A DNA stretch of 64,000 nucleotides from Pandoraea sp. (GTDB lineage Bacteria; Pseudomonadota; Gammaproteobacteria; Burkholderiales; Burkholderiaceae), in contig NZ_SCSK01000006.1 of the NCBI RefSeq assembly GCF_004297875.1, positions 124,001-188,000 on the forward strand, in the 5' to 3' direction. Both the position numbers and the translations under genes were made by a program. Shown here in pieces: positions 28,651 through 38,790 of the stretch (positions are counted from its first letter, which is position 1; every line of letters begins with the position of its first letter). The notes under the pieces were generated by a model, which was not told where the DNA came from, did not search any database, and was given only the letters and a program-made list of their open reading frames with translations.

Positions 28651-29877
28651 ATGTCTGACGTCAAGAAAGTCGTGCTCGCCTACTCCGGCGGCCTGGACAC
28701 CTCGGTCATCCTGAAGTGGCTCCAGGACACCTATCAATGCGAGGTCGTTACCTTTACCGCCGATATCGGCCAGGGCGAAGAACTCGAGCCGGCACGCAAA
28801 AAAGCCATCCAGCTCGGCATCAAGCCGGAAAACATCTTCATCGACGATCTGCGCGAGGAGTTCGTGCGCGATTTCGTCTTCCCCATGTTCCGCTGCAATG
28901 CGATCTATGAAGGCGAATACCTGCTCGGTACGTCGATCGCGCGCCCGCTGATCGCCAAACGCCAGATCGAAATCGCCCGCCAGACGAAAGCCGACGCGGT
29001 CTCGCACGGCGCCACCGGCAAGGGTAACGACCAAGTACGCTTTGAATTGGGCTATTACGGACTCGAACCCGGCATCAAGGTGATCGCACCGTGGCGCGAA
29101 TGGGATCTGCTGTCGCGCGAGAAGCTGCTGGCCTACGCCGAGAACGCCGGCATCCCGATCGAAATGAAGCACAAGCAGGGCGGCGCCCCCTACTCGATGG
29201 ACGCCAATCTGCTGCACATTTCATTTGAAGGCCGTCATCTGGAAGACCCCAAGGCCGAGGCCGAGGAAGACATGTGGCGCTGGACCGTATCGCCGGAAAA
29301 GGCGCCGGACGCCCCCGAGTACCTCGACATCGAGTATGAAAGCGGCGACCCGGTGGCGCTCAATGGCAAACGGATGAGCCCCGCCGAAGTCCTGACCGAA
29401 CTGAACCGCCTGGGCGGCAAACATGGCATCGGTCGCCTCGACCTGGTGGAAAACCGCTACGTCGGCATGAAATCGCGCGGCTGCTACGAAACCCCCGGCG
29501 GCACGATCCTGCTCAAGGCGCACCGCGGTATCGAGTCGATCACCCTGGATCGCGAAGTGGCTCATCTGAAAGACGACCTGATGCCCCGCTATGCCACGCT
29601 GGTCTACAACGGCTACTGGTGGAGCCCCGAGCGCCGCGCGTTGCAGGTGCTGATCGACCACACCCAGCAGAAGGTCAATGGCTGGGTGCGCGTCAAGCTC
29701 TACAAGGGCAGCGTGAGCGTCGTTGCGCGCGACTCCAAGGACACGTTGTTCGACCAGACCATCGCGACCTTCGACGATGACGGCGGCGCTTACAACCAGG
29801 CCGACGCCGGCGGCTTCATCAAGCTAAACGCCTTGCGCATGCGCATTGCCGAGAACGCTCGCCGCAAACGCAGTTGA
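28651..29877 (+). CDS. argG: Argininosuccinate synthase
   Basis: Joins citrulline and aspartate with ATP to form argininosuccinate. It has 408 residues. The ATP loop AYSGGLDTS is at 10-18, followed by [10 protein letters not shown] and the tetramer-forming C-terminal helix. argF-argG adjacency supports arginine synthesis. The 98-bp spacer contains TAAAAT, so argG may also have its own promoter. Confidence 0.97.
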   Translation: MSDVKKVVLAYSGGLDTSVILKWLQDTYQCEVVTFTADIGQGEELEPARKKAIQLGIKPENIFIDDLREEFVRDFVFPMFRCNAIYEGEYLLGTSIARPLIAKRQIEIARQTKADAVSHGATGKGNDQVRFELGYYGLEPGIKVIAPWREWDLLSREKLLAYAENAGIPIEMKHKQGGAPYSMDANLLHISFEGRHLEDPKAEAEEDMWRWTVSPEKAPDAPEYLDIEYESGDPVALNGKRMSPAEVLTELNRLGGKHGIGRLDLVENRYVGMKSRGCYETPGGTILLKAHRGIESITLDREVAHLKDDLMPRYATLVYNGYWWSPERRALQVLIDHTQQKVNGWVRVKLYKGSVSVVARDSKDTLFDQTIATFDDDGGAYNQADAGGFIKLNALRMRIAENARRKRS

Positions 29878-29897
29878 AGTCGCAGTCCAATTGCGGT

Positions 29898-29927
29898 CGA
29901 CAAGGGCGCCTTCGGGTGCCCTTGTCG
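29898..29927. repeat. 13-bp hairpin with TTCG loop after argG
   Basis: Arms 29898-29910 and 29915-29927 pair except for one G:T wobble and are capped by TTCG. No T-run follows, so it is either a weak terminator or an mRNA 3'-stabilising stem. Confidence 0.6.
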
Positions 29928-29981
29928 TACCCGGCGCATCGGCAGGCCGGCAAACCCTCACCTCTTCTTTGACACACCCCT

Positions 29982-30299
29982 ATGGCCCAAACCCAACTGG
30001 ACAACGTCAGCGTCGTCAAACGCGCCAATCTGTATTTCGACGGCAAATGCGTCTCGCACACCGTGCTGTGCGCCGACGGTAGCCGCAAGACGCTCGGCGT
30101 GATCTTCCCCGCCACATTGCGCTTCGGCACCGACGCGCCCGAGCACATGGAAATCAACGCCGGCCACTGCCGTATTCGGCGCGACGGCCAGCAGGACTGG
30201 CAAACCTACGGCGCAGGCGACAGCTTCCACATACCCGGTAACAGCCAGTTCGACATCGAAGTCACCGAAACCCTCGACTACACCTGCCATTACGGCTGA
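29982..30299 (+). CDS. ppnP: Pyrimidine/purine nucleoside phosphorylase
   Basis: Small cupin-fold enzyme of 105 residues, formerly DUF1255/YaiE, that cleaves several nucleosides with phosphate. The [17 protein letters not shown] segment and the C-terminal [14 protein letters not shown] strand are typical. It lies 104 bp after argG, behind a hairpin. The role in nucleoside salvage is from the family. Confidence 0.92.
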   Translation: MAQTQLDNVSVVKRANLYFDGKCVSHTVLCADGSRKTLGVIFPATLRFGTDAPEHMEINAGHCRIRRDGQQDWQTYGAGDSFHIPGNSQFDIEVTETLDYTCHYG

Positions 30300-30381
30300 T
30301 CGGCGACTAATAAATCGGCCCGTCGCAGCATCGCCAGTCGAGCGGCGGCACGCCGCGACGAGCGGCCGGGCCTGGCACCAC

Positions 30382-31401
30382 TCATAGAATGACCGGCTCG
30401 GGTTCAAGCCGCACGCCGAAGCGCGACTGCACGTCGTCCATGATGGCTTGAGCCAGCGCCAGCACATCGCTGCCGTGCGCCCCGCCCCGATTGACCAGCA
30501 CAAGCGCCTGACGCTCGTGAACTGCCACCGGACCGAGCGCACGCCCCTTCCATCCGCATTGATCGATCAGCCAGCCGGCGGCCAGTTTGTAGCTGCCATC
30601 GGCCTGCGGGTAAGACACCAGGCCAGGGTAACGCGTTAGCAACGTCGCCCGGGTGTCCGCGCTGACGACGGGATTCTTGAAAAAGCTGCCGACATTACCG
30701 GTGATCGCCGGATCGGGCAACTTTCGCCGGCGAATTGCGATCACGGCATCAAAAATGTCCTGAGGCGACGGCTGCGCGACATGCCGCTGCGCTAATTCCT
30801 GCGCGACATCGGTATATTGGATCACCGGCTGCCAGGGGCGTGGCAAGCGAAACGTCACCGACGTCACGATGTACCGGCCCGTGGGCGCCTGTTTGAACAG
30901 ACTGTCCCGATAGGCAAAACGGCAGGCCGCGCGATCGAGCGTAACGAGCTCACCCGAGACAGTATCGAACACTTGGCACCAGGCAAAGCGCTCTGCCAGT
31001 TCCAGCCCGTATGCACCGATATTCTGAATCGGTGCTGCGCCCACCGTGCCGGGAATCAACGCGAGGTTTTCCAACCCACCCCAGCCCTGGTCGATCGTCC
31101 AGGCGACGAAATCGTGCCACAGCTCCCCAGCGCCCGCCTGCACCAGCCAGGCATCCGGGGTTTGCTTGATCAGGCGCCGTCCGGTAATGCGAGTGAGTAC
31201 GGTCAAGCCATCGAAATCACGGGTCAGGATCACATTACTGCCGCCCCCCAGCACCAGGCGGGGCAACTCCGCCACACGCGCATCAGCCAGCAATGCCGGC
31301 AAATCCTCCGCATGCTCGAGCACCGCCGCATAGCGGCTGCGCGCATCGATGCCGAATGTGTTGTAAGCCAGTAAAGCGTAATCGGTAAGCAGAGTAGACA
31401 T
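30382..31401 (-). CDS. murB: UDP-N-acetylenolpyruvoylglucosamine reductase
   Basis: FAD enzyme that completes UDP-MurNAc for peptidoglycan, 339 residues. The FAD motif LGGGSNVIL (about 51-59), the [15 protein letters not shown] region and the NVGSFFKNP loop with the catalytic Ser are present. It is the type I form with the extra C-terminal domain. It is convergent with ppnP and divergent from yajQ. Confidence 0.96.
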   Translation of the reverse strand: MSTLLTDYALLAYNTFGIDARSRYAAVLEHAEDLPALLADARVAELPRLVLGGGSNVILTRDFDGLTVLTRITGRRLIKQTPDAWLVQAGAGELWHDFVAWTIDQGWGGLENLALIPGTVGAAPIQNIGAYGLELAERFAWCQVFDTVSGELVTLDRAACRFAYRDSLFKQAPTGRYIVTSVTFRLPRPWQPVIQYTDVAQELAQRHVAQPSPQDIFDAVIAIRRRKLPDPAITGNVGSFFKNPVVSADTRATLLTRYPGLVSYPQADGSYKLAAGWLIDQCGWKGRALGPVAVHERQALVLVNRGGAHGSDVLALAQAIMDDVQSRFGVRLEPEPVIL

Positions 31402-31554
31402 GCGTGGCGGCGTGCGGCCCGTTCCTAAGGCGGTAGTGACTGAATTACAATAGCGAGCGACGAATTATAGCGGCCACCTGCGATACGAGTCGCGGCCGGG
31501 CCCAGGCGCGACAGAACCGCGCGCAGCCTCTCAACCCCATAGGAGCAGACGCTC

Positions 31555-32040
31555 ATGCCATCATTTGACGTGGTTTGCGAAGCCAATATGGTCGAAATCA
31601 AAAATGCCGTCGACCAGGCCAACAAAGAAATCACCACCCGTTTTGACTTCAAGGGTTCCGACGCCCGTATCGAGCACAAGGATCAGGAGCTGACCGCATT
31701 TGCCGATGACGACTTCAAGCTCGGACAGGTCCGCGACGTGCTGGTCGGCAAGATGGCCAAGCGCCAGGTCGACGTACGGTTTCTCGACTACGGCAAGATC
31801 GACAAAATCGGCGGCGATAAGGTCAAACAGGTCATCACCGTCAAGAAAGGCGTCAGCGCCGATTTAGCGAAAAAAATAGTGCGGCTGGTCAAAGACAGCA
31901 AAATCAAGGTGCAGGCGAGCATCCAGGGCGACGCGGTGCGCGTCTCCGGCAACAAACGCGACGACTTGCAAAACACCATCGCGCTGCTGCGCAAGGAAGT
32001 GACCGACACGCCGCTCGATTTCAATAACTTTCGCGACTGA
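31555..32040 (+). CDS. yajQ: YajQ family nucleotide-binding protein
   Basis: UPF0234 protein of 161 residues with two ferredoxin-like domains. [15 protein letters not shown] and [11 protein letters not shown] are family hallmarks. Some members in Xanthomonas bind cyclic di-GMP; whether this one does is not visible. AGGAG stands 10 bases before the ATG. A cyclic di-GMP synthase candidate lies 13 kb downstream. Confidence 0.94.
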   Translation: MPSFDVVCEANMVEIKNAVDQANKEITTRFDFKGSDARIEHKDQELTAFADDDFKLGQVRDVLVGKMAKRQVDVRFLDYGKIDKIGGDKVKQVITVKKGVSADLAKKIVRLVKDSKIKVQASIQGDAVRVSGNKRDDLQNTIALLRKEVTDTPLDFNNFRD

Positions 32041-32064
32041 TGCGGACCGGGACGTGCCCGGCCA

Positions 32065-32670
32065 TCACGATTTTTTCTGTCCGACCCGGCTTTCCTTGCC
32101 CGCGAGCAATCGCCCGATATTGGCCCAGTGCCGGTAAATGAGCAGCAGCGACATCGCGATCACCGCCGGCGTGTAGGGGCCGACGCCAAACATGAAGATG
32201 TAATACAGGGGCGCGAAAATCGCCGCAACGAGCGCTGCCAGCGACGAATAGCGAAAAAAGGCGAGAATGATCAGCCACGTGGCAATGGTTGCACAACCCA
32301 GCCATGCATTGATCGCCAGCAAAACACCTGCCGCCGTCGCCACCCCTTTGCCACCCGCGAAACGCAGGAATATCGGGTACAAATGCCCGACGAACACCGC
32401 CACCGCAACCAACGCCAAGCCGCCGTCGCTCACACCCCAGGCATTTGCGTAGCGCGTGGCGAGAAAGACCGCCAGCCACCCCTTGAAGGCGTCACCCACC
32501 AACGTGAGCGCCGCCGCTGCCTTGTTGCCCGAGCGCAGGACATTGGTGGCCCCGGGGTTCTTCGAGCCATAGGTGCGCGGGTCTGCCAGCCCCATGCCGC
32601 GGCTCACGATAACGGCAAAGGGCACCGAGCCGATCAAGTAGGCGAAAAGCACGAAAATCAGCGTGGCCAT
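32065..32670 (-). CDS. plsY: Glycerol-3-phosphate acyltransferase PlsY
   Basis: Membrane enzyme that uses acyl-phosphate to acylate glycerol-3-phosphate, the first step of phospholipid synthesis. It has 201 residues and five hydrophobic segments. The conserved loops are [24 protein letters not shown] (serine/arginine site), [12 protein letters not shown] and the C-terminal [12 protein letters not shown]. ybaK lies upstream on the same strand. Confidence 0.96.
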   Translation of the reverse strand: MATLIFVLFAYLIGSVPFAVIVSRGMGLADPRTYGSKNPGATNVLRSGNKAAAALTLVGDAFKGWLAVFLATRYANAWGVSDGGLALVAVAVFVGHLYPIFLRFAGGKGVATAAGVLLAINAWLGCATIATWLIILAFFRYSSLAALVAAIFAPLYYIFMFGVGPYTPAVIAMSLLLIYRHWANIGRLLAGKESRVGQKKS

Positions 32671-32714
32671 GCGAATTCCATTGAGATCGTCGAATTGGGC
32701 GCCATTCTACTTGA

Positions 32715-33209
32715 CTACGCCCCCGCGTTGGCGCACTGCACCGCCTTGGCGTCGAGCAGTGCCGTGAGCGCCTGCGGTGCGATTCCCACCAGATAGCCGC
32801 GCCGCCCGCCGTTGATATAGATCTTCGGCAGGTCGAGCACACTGCGCTCGACGAAAACCGGCATCGGCCGGCGCGTGCCGAATGGCGACGTGCCTCCCAC
32901 CAGATAACCGGAGTGCCGCTGTGCCACTTCGGGCTTGCAGGGATCCACGCGCTTGACGCCAATCTGCCTGGCCAGGCTTTTGGTCGATACGGTGCAATCG
33001 CCATGCATCAGAACCACCAACGGCTTGCCTTGTTCGTCCTCCATAATGAGCGTCTTCACTACATGATGCTCATCGATCCCCAATTGCCGCGCCGACTCGG
33101 CAGTACCGCCGTGCTCGACATACTCATAGGGATGCTCGGTAAAAGCAATGCCATGCTGACGCAGATACTGAGTGGCAGGCGTCTCCGAAACGTGTTTTTG
33201 TTTGCTCAT
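32715..33209 (-). CDS. ybaK: Cys-tRNA(Pro)/Cys-tRNA(Cys) deacylase
   Basis: Editing enzyme of 164 residues of the YbaK/ProX superfamily that removes cysteine mis-attached to tRNA-Pro. K46 and the GTSPFG loop near residue 107 correspond to the catalytic features of YbaK. The C-terminal INGGRRGYLVGI strand is typical. ATG 33209 is the only reasonable start. Confidence 0.93.
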   Translation of the reverse strand: MSKQKHVSETPATQYLRQHGIAFTEHPYEYVEHGGTAESARQLGIDEHHVVKTLIMEDEQGKPLVVLMHGDCTVSTKSLARQIGVKRVDPCKPEVAQRHSGYLVGGTSPFGTRRPMPVFVERSVLDLPKIYINGGRRGYLVGIAPQALTALLDAKAVQCANAGA

Positions 33210-33258
33210 GACGATATTTTACCGATGATCATATTGACCTGGACATGCGGAAGCATTA

Positions 33259-33280
33259 ATTCTGTTCCGCATAGCAGAAT
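33259..33280. promoter_or_regulatory. Inverted repeat upstream of the acyl-CoA gene pair
   Basis: ATTCTG (33259-33264) and CAGAAT (33275-33280) are perfect 6-bp arms 10 bp apart. The inside reads TTCCG-CATAG-CAGAA, close to the TTCCG-N5-CGGAA shape used by some IclR-family regulators. A second inverted repeat, AATAGC/GCTATT, lies at 33326-33347. Confidence 0.45.
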
Positions 33281-33422
33281 ACTATTTTGAAATTTTCCAC
33301 ACCGCCTGCTATCTTACAGCCACCGAATAGCACGACCGTTCGCTATTTGTACCGCCGCACGATGGCCGGCCGCAAGTCGATAATGACGATATCGAGACAC
33401 CCAGATTTTCCAAGGACATCCC

Positions 33423-34589
33423 ATGATTCGCGATAACGAAACCCAAACATTGCTGGAAGATTCGATTCGACGCTTCGTGCGCGAGCGACTCATGCCGCGA
33501 GAACATGAAATTGCAGAAACGGATGCCATTCCCGAGCAACTGGTGCAGCAAATGCGCGAACTCGGTCTGTTCGGCCTGGCGATTCCGGAGGCCTATGGCG
33601 GGCTCGGCTTGACGATGGAAGAAGAGGTCCGGGTGGCGTTCGAACTGGGCCAGACTTCGCCGGCCTTCCGCTCGCTGATCGGCACCAATAACGGCATCGG
33701 CTCCCAGGGCATTGTCATCGATGGTACCCCCGAGCAGCGCGCGCACTACTTGCCGCGGCTTGCCTCGGGCGAGTTGATCGGCTCGTTCGCACTGACCGAG
33801 CCCGGTGCGGGTTCCGATGCCGGCGCGCTCGCGACCAGCGCCCGGCGCGTGTCGGATGCCCAGGGCGATGCCTATGTGCTCAATGGCACCAAGCGCTACA
33901 TCACGAACGCGCCGCATGCCGGCATCTTCACCGTGATGGCCAGAACCGATCCGGCGATCAAGGGCGCCGGCGGCATCTCCGCGTTCATCGTCGAAGCCGG
34001 CACACCGGGTCTGTCACTTGGCAAGATCGACCAGAAAATGGGCCAGAAGGGCGCGCATACCTGCGACGTGATCTTCGAGAATTGCCGCATTCCCGCCGCC
34101 AACCTGATCGGCGGCCAGGAAGGAGTGGGATTCAAGACAGCCATGAAGGTGCTCGACAAGGGGCGCCTGCATATTGCCGCAGTCGCCGTCGGCGCGGCCA
34201 AGCGTATGTTGCGCGACGCCCTGGCCTATGCGATGGAGCGCCGCCAGTTCGGGCACCCGGTCGCCGAGTTTCAACTGGTGCAGGGCATGCTGGCCGACAG
34301 TAAAGCGGAGTTGTATGCCGCCGAATGCATGGTGCTCGACGCCGCCCGCAAGCGCGACGAGGGGCGCGACGTCAGCGTCGAAGCCTCATGCGCCAAATAC
34401 TTCGCCACCGAGATGTGCGGCCGCGTCGCCGACCGCGCCGTGCAGATACACGGTGGCGCTGGCTATATCAGCGATTACGGCATCGAGCGCTTTTATCGTG
34501 ATGTGCGCCTGTTCCGCCTGTACGAGGGCACCTCGCAAATCCAACAGATTGTCATCGCGCGCGGGCTGATGCGCGGCGCGGAGATCTGA
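33423..34589 (+). CDS. Acyl-CoA dehydrogenase
   Basis: FAD-dependent acyl-CoA dehydrogenase of 388 residues. N-terminal helices, the central FALTEPGAGSDA beta motif and the C-terminal QIHGGAGYISDYG signature are complete; catalytic E368 is in RLYEGTSQIQQ. The Glu position fits short/medium-chain or aryl-acyl members. The chain specificity cannot be read. It is followed after 2 bp by an acyl-CoA ligase, so the pair probably activates and oxidises the same acid. The pair sits between ybaK and xerD and looks like an accessory insertion in the core order. Confidence 0.93.
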   Translation: MIRDNETQTLLEDSIRRFVRERLMPREHEIAETDAIPEQLVQQMRELGLFGLAIPEAYGGLGLTMEEEVRVAFELGQTSPAFRSLIGTNNGIGSQGIVIDGTPEQRAHYLPRLASGELIGSFALTEPGAGSDAGALATSARRVSDAQGDAYVLNGTKRYITNAPHAGIFTVMARTDPAIKGAGGISAFIVEAGTPGLSLGKIDQKMGQKGAHTCDVIFENCRIPAANLIGGQEGVGFKTAMKVLDKGRLHIAAVAVGAAKRMLRDALAYAMERRQFGHPVAEFQLVQGMLADSKAELYAAECMVLDAARKRDEGRDVSVEASCAKYFATEMCGRVADRAVQIHGGAGYISDYGIERFYRDVRLFRLYEGTSQIQQIVIARGLMRGAEI

Positions 34590-34591
34590 AC

Positions 34592-36145
34592 ATGCGCACG
34601 TCCGCCGCAACCGAGATACTCGACGATATACCCGCCCTGCTGGCCGCCCTGCCTGCCAATATCGGGCAACTTGCGCATCGCATTGCCGCCGTCGCGCCCG
34701 GGCGGCTTGCATTGCGCGAGGACGAGCGACAACTCACCTATGCCGAACTCGCGGCAGCTGTCGACGCCGCCAGCACGCGACTGCGCGAGGCTGGCGTACG
34801 GGCGGGCGATCGCGTCATGCTGGTCAACGAGAACTGCGCGGCGCTGGTGGTCCTGTTACTGGCGACGGCAAATCTCGGCGCCTGGTCGCTGGTCGCCAAC
34901 GCCCGCCTGTCGAGCGCCGAGATCGATACCATTCAATCGCACGCGCAAGCGCGGCTGACGCTCTACACGACCGGCATCTCGCCGGACGCGCTAGCGCACG
35001 CGCGACGCTGTGGGGCAACTGCGGCCGATTGGATCGATCTCGGTATCGGCCAGGTGTATGTCGGCCCACTAAACGTCGACTGTGCGCCTGAACCAACCTC
35101 ACCCGACCCAGCACGACAATGCGCCGCCCTGATCTATACGACCGGTACCACAGGTCAGCCCAAAGGGGTCATGCTGTCGCACCGCAATCTGCTGTTCATC
35201 GCCGCGGTGTCGAGCCTGCTGCGTCGCGTCAACGGCGACGATCTGGTGTACGCTGTGCTGCCGATCTCGCATGTCTATGGACTCGCCTCGGTGTGCCTGG
35301 GCACCCTGTACGCCGGCGGCACGCTGCGGCTGGCGCCACGCTTTGACCCGGCCCGCGTGCTGCGCGCGCTGGCAAATGAGGGGGTCACGATCTTCCAGGG
35401 CGTGCCGGCCATGCATGCCAAACTGTTCGAGCAACTGGACGCCCCGCATCGCCCCTTGGACGCGCCGCGATTGCGCTTTGTCTATTCCGGCGGCTCGCCG
35501 CTCGACCAAACGCTGAAGGCGCGCGGCGAGGCCCGCTACGGCCTGCCGCTGCATAACGGCTACGGCATGACCGAAAGCAGCCCGACGATCTCCCAAACAC
35601 GGCTCGACGCGCCATGCACGGACTGCTCGGTGGGCCCGCTCATCCCCGGCATCGAGGCCCGGCTGGCCGATGGCGATGCCGGGATCGGCGAGCTATGGGT
35701 GCGGGGTCCCAATGTCATGCTTGGATACTATCGCGATCCGGCGCAAACGCGGGGAGCACTGAGCGCCGATGGCTGGCTGAAAACCGGCGATATGGCGCGC
35801 TTCGACGAGCGCGGCAATCTGCACATCGTCGGGCGCCGCAAAGAGTTGATCATCCGCTCGGGTTTCAATGTCTATCCGGCGGAAGTCGAACAAGTGCTCA
35901 ACAGCCACCCGGCCGTGCTGCAATCGGCTGTGATCGGCCGTCCGGTGGAAGGCAACGAGGAGGTGGTGGCGTTCGTCGAGCTCAAGCCCGGCGCCCTGGC
36001 CCCGGCAAACGAGGCAACACTCGGGGCCTGGGCGAAACAACGTCTGGCCCCTTACAAGCGCCCCACCGAGATTCGCATCGTCGAGCGCCTGCCGGCCGCT
36101 GCAACCGGCAAAATCCTCAAGCACAAGTTGCGCGACCTGCTGTGA
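34592..36145 (+). CDS. AMP-forming acyl-CoA synthetase
   Basis: ANL superfamily ligase of 517 residues that forms an acyl-AMP and then acyl-CoA. Core motifs: IYTTGTTGQPKGVMLSH (A3, about 180-197), GYGMTESSP (A5), KTGDMARFDERG (A7), GRRKELIIRSGFNVYP (A8) and the catalytic K507 in TGKILKHKL (A10). The substrate is unknown; no aromatic-ligase-specific feature is certain. It lies 2 bp after the acyl-CoA dehydrogenase stop, implying coupled translation. It converges on xerD. Confidence 0.92.
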   Translation: MRTSAATEILDDIPALLAALPANIGQLAHRIAAVAPGRLALREDERQLTYAELAAAVDAASTRLREAGVRAGDRVMLVNENCAALVVLLLATANLGAWSLVANARLSSAEIDTIQSHAQARLTLYTTGISPDALAHARRCGATAADWIDLGIGQVYVGPLNVDCAPEPTSPDPARQCAALIYTTGTTGQPKGVMLSHRNLLFIAAVSSLLRRVNGDDLVYAVLPISHVYGLASVCLGTLYAGGTLRLAPRFDPARVLRALANEGVTIFQGVPAMHAKLFEQLDAPHRPLDAPRLRFVYSGGSPLDQTLKARGEARYGLPLHNGYGMTESSPTISQTRLDAPCTDCSVGPLIPGIEARLADGDAGIGELWVRGPNVMLGYYRDPAQTRGALSADGWLKTGDMARFDERGNLHIVGRRKELIIRSGFNVYPAEVEQVLNSHPAVLQSAVIGRPVEGNEEVVAFVELKPGALAPANEATLGAWAKQRLAPYKRPTEIRIVERLPAAATGKILKHKLRDLL

Positions 36146-36170
36146 AATTCGCCGCGGCGGCCCGGTGTTA

Positions 36171-37073
36171 TCAGCCGCGCGGGTGATGCTTGCCGTGAAG
36201 AATCTTGAGCCGCTCGCGCGCGACGTGCGTGTAGATTTGCGTGGTGGAAATGTCGGCGTGCCCGAGCAGCAGCTGAACCACGCGCAAATCCGCGCCATGA
36301 TTGAGCAAATGCGTGGCAAACGCGTGTCGCAGCGTATGTGGCGAGAGCGGCGCGCGAATCTCGGCCTGTGCCGCGTAGCGCTTGATGATGTACCAGAATG
36401 CCTGGCGAGTCATGCCCTCGCCGCGCTGCGTCACGAACAGCGTGTCGCACAGCCGCGCGCCCAGCAATGCCGGCCTCCCCTCGGCCAGGTAGCGGGCGAT
36501 CCAGCCGTGCGCCTCGTCGCCGAACGGCACCAGACGCTCCTTTGCGCCCTTGCCGAAAATGCGCAACACACCTTCGTTGAGTCCGACCTCGACCGACTTG
36601 AGTTGTACCAGCTCCGACACGCGCAAGCCGCTGGCGTACATCAGTTCCAGCATCGTGCGATCACGCATGCCCAGCGGCGTCTCGACATCAGGGGCGGCCA
36701 AAAGGGTTTCGACCTGCGTCTCACTCAGCGTCTTGGGAAAACGCGGCGCTTGCCTGGCGGCATGTACATTCAAACAGGGATCGGCACTGACGCTGCATTC
36801 GCGCAACGCCCATTGGTAAAAGCGCTTGAACACCGAGAGGCGCCGGTTGGCGCTGGTGGCCTTGCCGTTCCTGTGAAATGCCAGGTAGGCGCGCAGATCG
36901 GCCTCCTGAACCTGGTCGAGTGCGAGCTGGCGATCTTCGACCAGCCATTGCGCGAAAAGACGCAGGTCACGCCGGTAAGCATCCAGCGTATTGCGCGACA
37001 GTCCATCCTCGAGCCACAGCGTGTCGCAAAAGGTATCGGTCAGCGCGAGGCTGGCGGACAGCGCATCGCTCAT
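36171..37073 (-). CDS. xerD: Site-specific tyrosine recombinase XerD
   Basis: Resolves chromosome dimers at dif together with XerC. It has 300 residues. N-terminal SAM-like domain (1-110), catalytic domain with R151, K175, H246, R249, H272 and the nucleophile Y281, offset by about three from E. coli XerD. The start at ATG 37073 overlaps the ogt stop (ATGA). There is no flanking att-like repeat, so this is the housekeeping recombinase rather than a phage or island integrase. Confidence 0.94.
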   Translation of the reverse strand: MSDALSASLALTDTFCDTLWLEDGLSRNTLDAYRRDLRLFAQWLVEDRQLALDQVQEADLRAYLAFHRNGKATSANRRLSVFKRFYQWALRECSVSADPCLNVHAARQAPRFPKTLSETQVETLLAAPDVETPLGMRDRTMLELMYASGLRVSELVQLKSVEVGLNEGVLRIFGKGAKERLVPFGDEAHGWIARYLAEGRPALLGARLCDTLFVTQRGEGMTRQAFWYIIKRYAAQAEIRAPLSPHTLRHAFATHLLNHGADLRVVQLLLGHADISTTQIYTHVARERLKILHGKHHPRG

Positions 37074-37543
37074 ATCAGCATGACACCTTCGTGTCGCAGC
37101 AACCACCGCTTGATTGCCAGAAAGTAGCCGTCGACGTCGTGATTGGCAAACCCGCCCAGCCCACTCGAGGACACCACGCGATGACACGGGATGGCCAGCG
37201 GAAAATAATTGGCGCCGCACGCTTGCCCGACCGCGCGTGGCGCCGTGCGCATCTGCTTGGCGATATGTCCGTAGGTCAGCACCTTTCCGGCAGGAATCGC
37301 GCAGATAGCCTGCCAGACCCTCTGCTGGAACGCCGTGCCGACCGGCTTGAGCGGCAGGTCGAACACGAAGGCCGGGTCATCGACGTACGCCTCGATCTGC
37401 CGGGCGGCACGCTCGGCCAGCGCATCTTCCGGCGCTGCCGAGCTCATGCTTTCCGGCACATAAACGATCTCCTCGACGCAGCCCGCGCCGGTGCGGATAC
37501 CCACCTTGCCGAACGGCACATCGATCACTGCATTGAATTGCAT
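37070..37543 (-). CDS. ogt: Methylated-DNA-protein-cysteine methyltransferase
   Basis: Suicide repair protein that takes the methyl group from O6-methylguanine. It has 157 residues. The acceptor is C120 in IPCHRVV, with the DNA-binding helix RAVGQACGANYFP before it. ATG 37543 is preferred because AAGGA stands 10 bases upstream; a GTG six codons earlier is possible. It has no AraC/Ada domain, so it is the constitutive Ogt type. Confidence 0.95.
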   Translation of the reverse strand: MQFNAVIDVPFGKVGIRTGAGCVEEIVYVPESMSSAAPEDALAERAARQIEAYVDDPAFVFDLPLKPVGTAFQQRVWQAICAIPAGKVLTYGHIAKQMRTAPRAVGQACGANYFPLAIPCHRVVSSSGLGGFANHDVDGYFLAIKRWLLRHEGVMLI

Positions 37544-37599
37544 CACCGCCCCATCCTTCACGCGCTATCCTCAGCTACCGGGATTTTACGCCGACGTGA

Positions 37600-38772
37600 T
37601 TACGGCGGCATCGCCACCGGGTCTTGTGCGAGCGCCCATGCGACATGCTCGCGCACCAGGGCCGAAGGATCATTGGCGCGGGCCCGCAGCGCCTGACGCA
37701 GCGCATCTTGCCCGGTGGCGCGCAATCCATTGCCCAGCGCTACCGCGATGTTGCGCAGCCAGCGCTCATGGCCAATCCGGCGAATCGCGCTCCCCGCCAT
37801 GCGCTCCAGAAATTCGGCCTCGGACCATGCGAACAGCGTGGCCAACATAACGTCGTCCAAACCGTTGCGCACGGCGAAATCAGGCATTGGCGAGCGCTGC
37901 GCGAACTTGTTCCACGGACAGACCAGTTGGCAATCGTCGCAGCCATACACGCGGTTTCCCAGCAACGGCCGCAACTCGAGCGGAATCGCGCCTTTGTGCT
38001 CGATCGTCAGATAGGAGATGCAGCGTCGCGCATCCACGCGGTAGGGCGCCACGATCGCACCGGTCGGACATGCCTGGCGGCAACGCTCGCAATGACCGCA
38101 ATGCGCGCCATCCTCGTCCGCCCGATCGATCGGCAATGGCAGGTCGACATAGATTTCGCCAAGGAAGAACATCGAACCGGCCGAGCGTGAGAGCAGCAGC
38201 GTATGTTTGCCACGCCAGCCGAGCCCGGCCTTTTGTGCCAGCTCGACCTCCAGTACCGGCGCCGAGTCGGTAAATACGCGATAGCCGAACGGCCCGATTT
38301 CGGTGGCAACGCGATCGGCCAACTGTTGCAGGCGCTGGCGCATGATCTTGTGATAGTCGCGTCCGCGCGCGTAGATCGACACCACCGCTGCGGCGGGCTC
38401 CTCCTGGCGCGCCAGTTCGACGTGCCGCCAGTCGCGTGCCGCAGCCGCAGCTTCAGGCGCGGGCAAGTAGTCCATGCGCGCGCTGATCACGCGAACGGTT
38501 CCAGGCACCAATTCCGCAGGCCGCGCGCGCTTGAGGCCATGATTGGCCATATAATCCATGTCACCCTGACACCCCTGCGCAAGCCACGACAACAGGCCCG
38601 CCTCAGCGGCGCGCAAATCGACATCGCTGACACCGATCGCGCCGAATCCGAGTTCGCGGCCCCATTGTTTGATCCGCGCAGACAGTCGCGCCAACCCCTC
38701 CGGACCATCCGGGGGACCCGGTTCATGTGGATCGGACGCGTGCGCCGAGGTGAGTGTTTGTGACCCGTTCAT
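37600..38772 (-). CDS. queG: Epoxyqueuosine reductase
   Basis: Final step of queuosine modification of tRNA, using cobalamin and two [4Fe-4S] clusters. It has 390 residues. The catalytic D169 is in TDSAPVLE. Cluster Cys: 225, 228, 231 and 235 (CGHCERCRQAC), 251, and 278, 281 and 285 (CDDCQLVC). HEAT-like helices fill the C-terminus. It starts at ATG 38772, 18 bp from the divergent tsaE. The in-frame extension upstream is not family-like. Confidence 0.95.
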   Translation of the reverse strand: MNGSQTLTSAHASDPHEPGPPDGPEGLARLSARIKQWGRELGFGAIGVSDVDLRAAEAGLLSWLAQGCQGDMDYMANHGLKRARPAELVPGTVRVISARMDYLPAPEAAAAARDWRHVELARQEEPAAAVVSIYARGRDYHKIMRQRLQQLADRVATEIGPFGYRVFTDSAPVLEVELAQKAGLGWRGKHTLLLSRSAGSMFFLGEIYVDLPLPIDRADEDGAHCGHCERCRQACPTGAIVAPYRVDARRCISYLTIEHKGAIPLELRPLLGNRVYGCDDCQLVCPWNKFAQRSPMPDFAVRNGLDDVMLATLFAWSEAEFLERMAGSAIRRIGHERWLRNIAVALGNGLRATGQDALRQALRARANDPSALVREHVAWALAQDPVAMPP

Positions 38773-38790
38773 TTGACTCGATTGTACGCA

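Noticed and set aside
36171..37073. Tyrosine recombinase as a sign of an integrated element
   Set aside because: Length, catalytic spacing and context match housekeeping XerD; no tRNA target or flanking direct repeat is seen.
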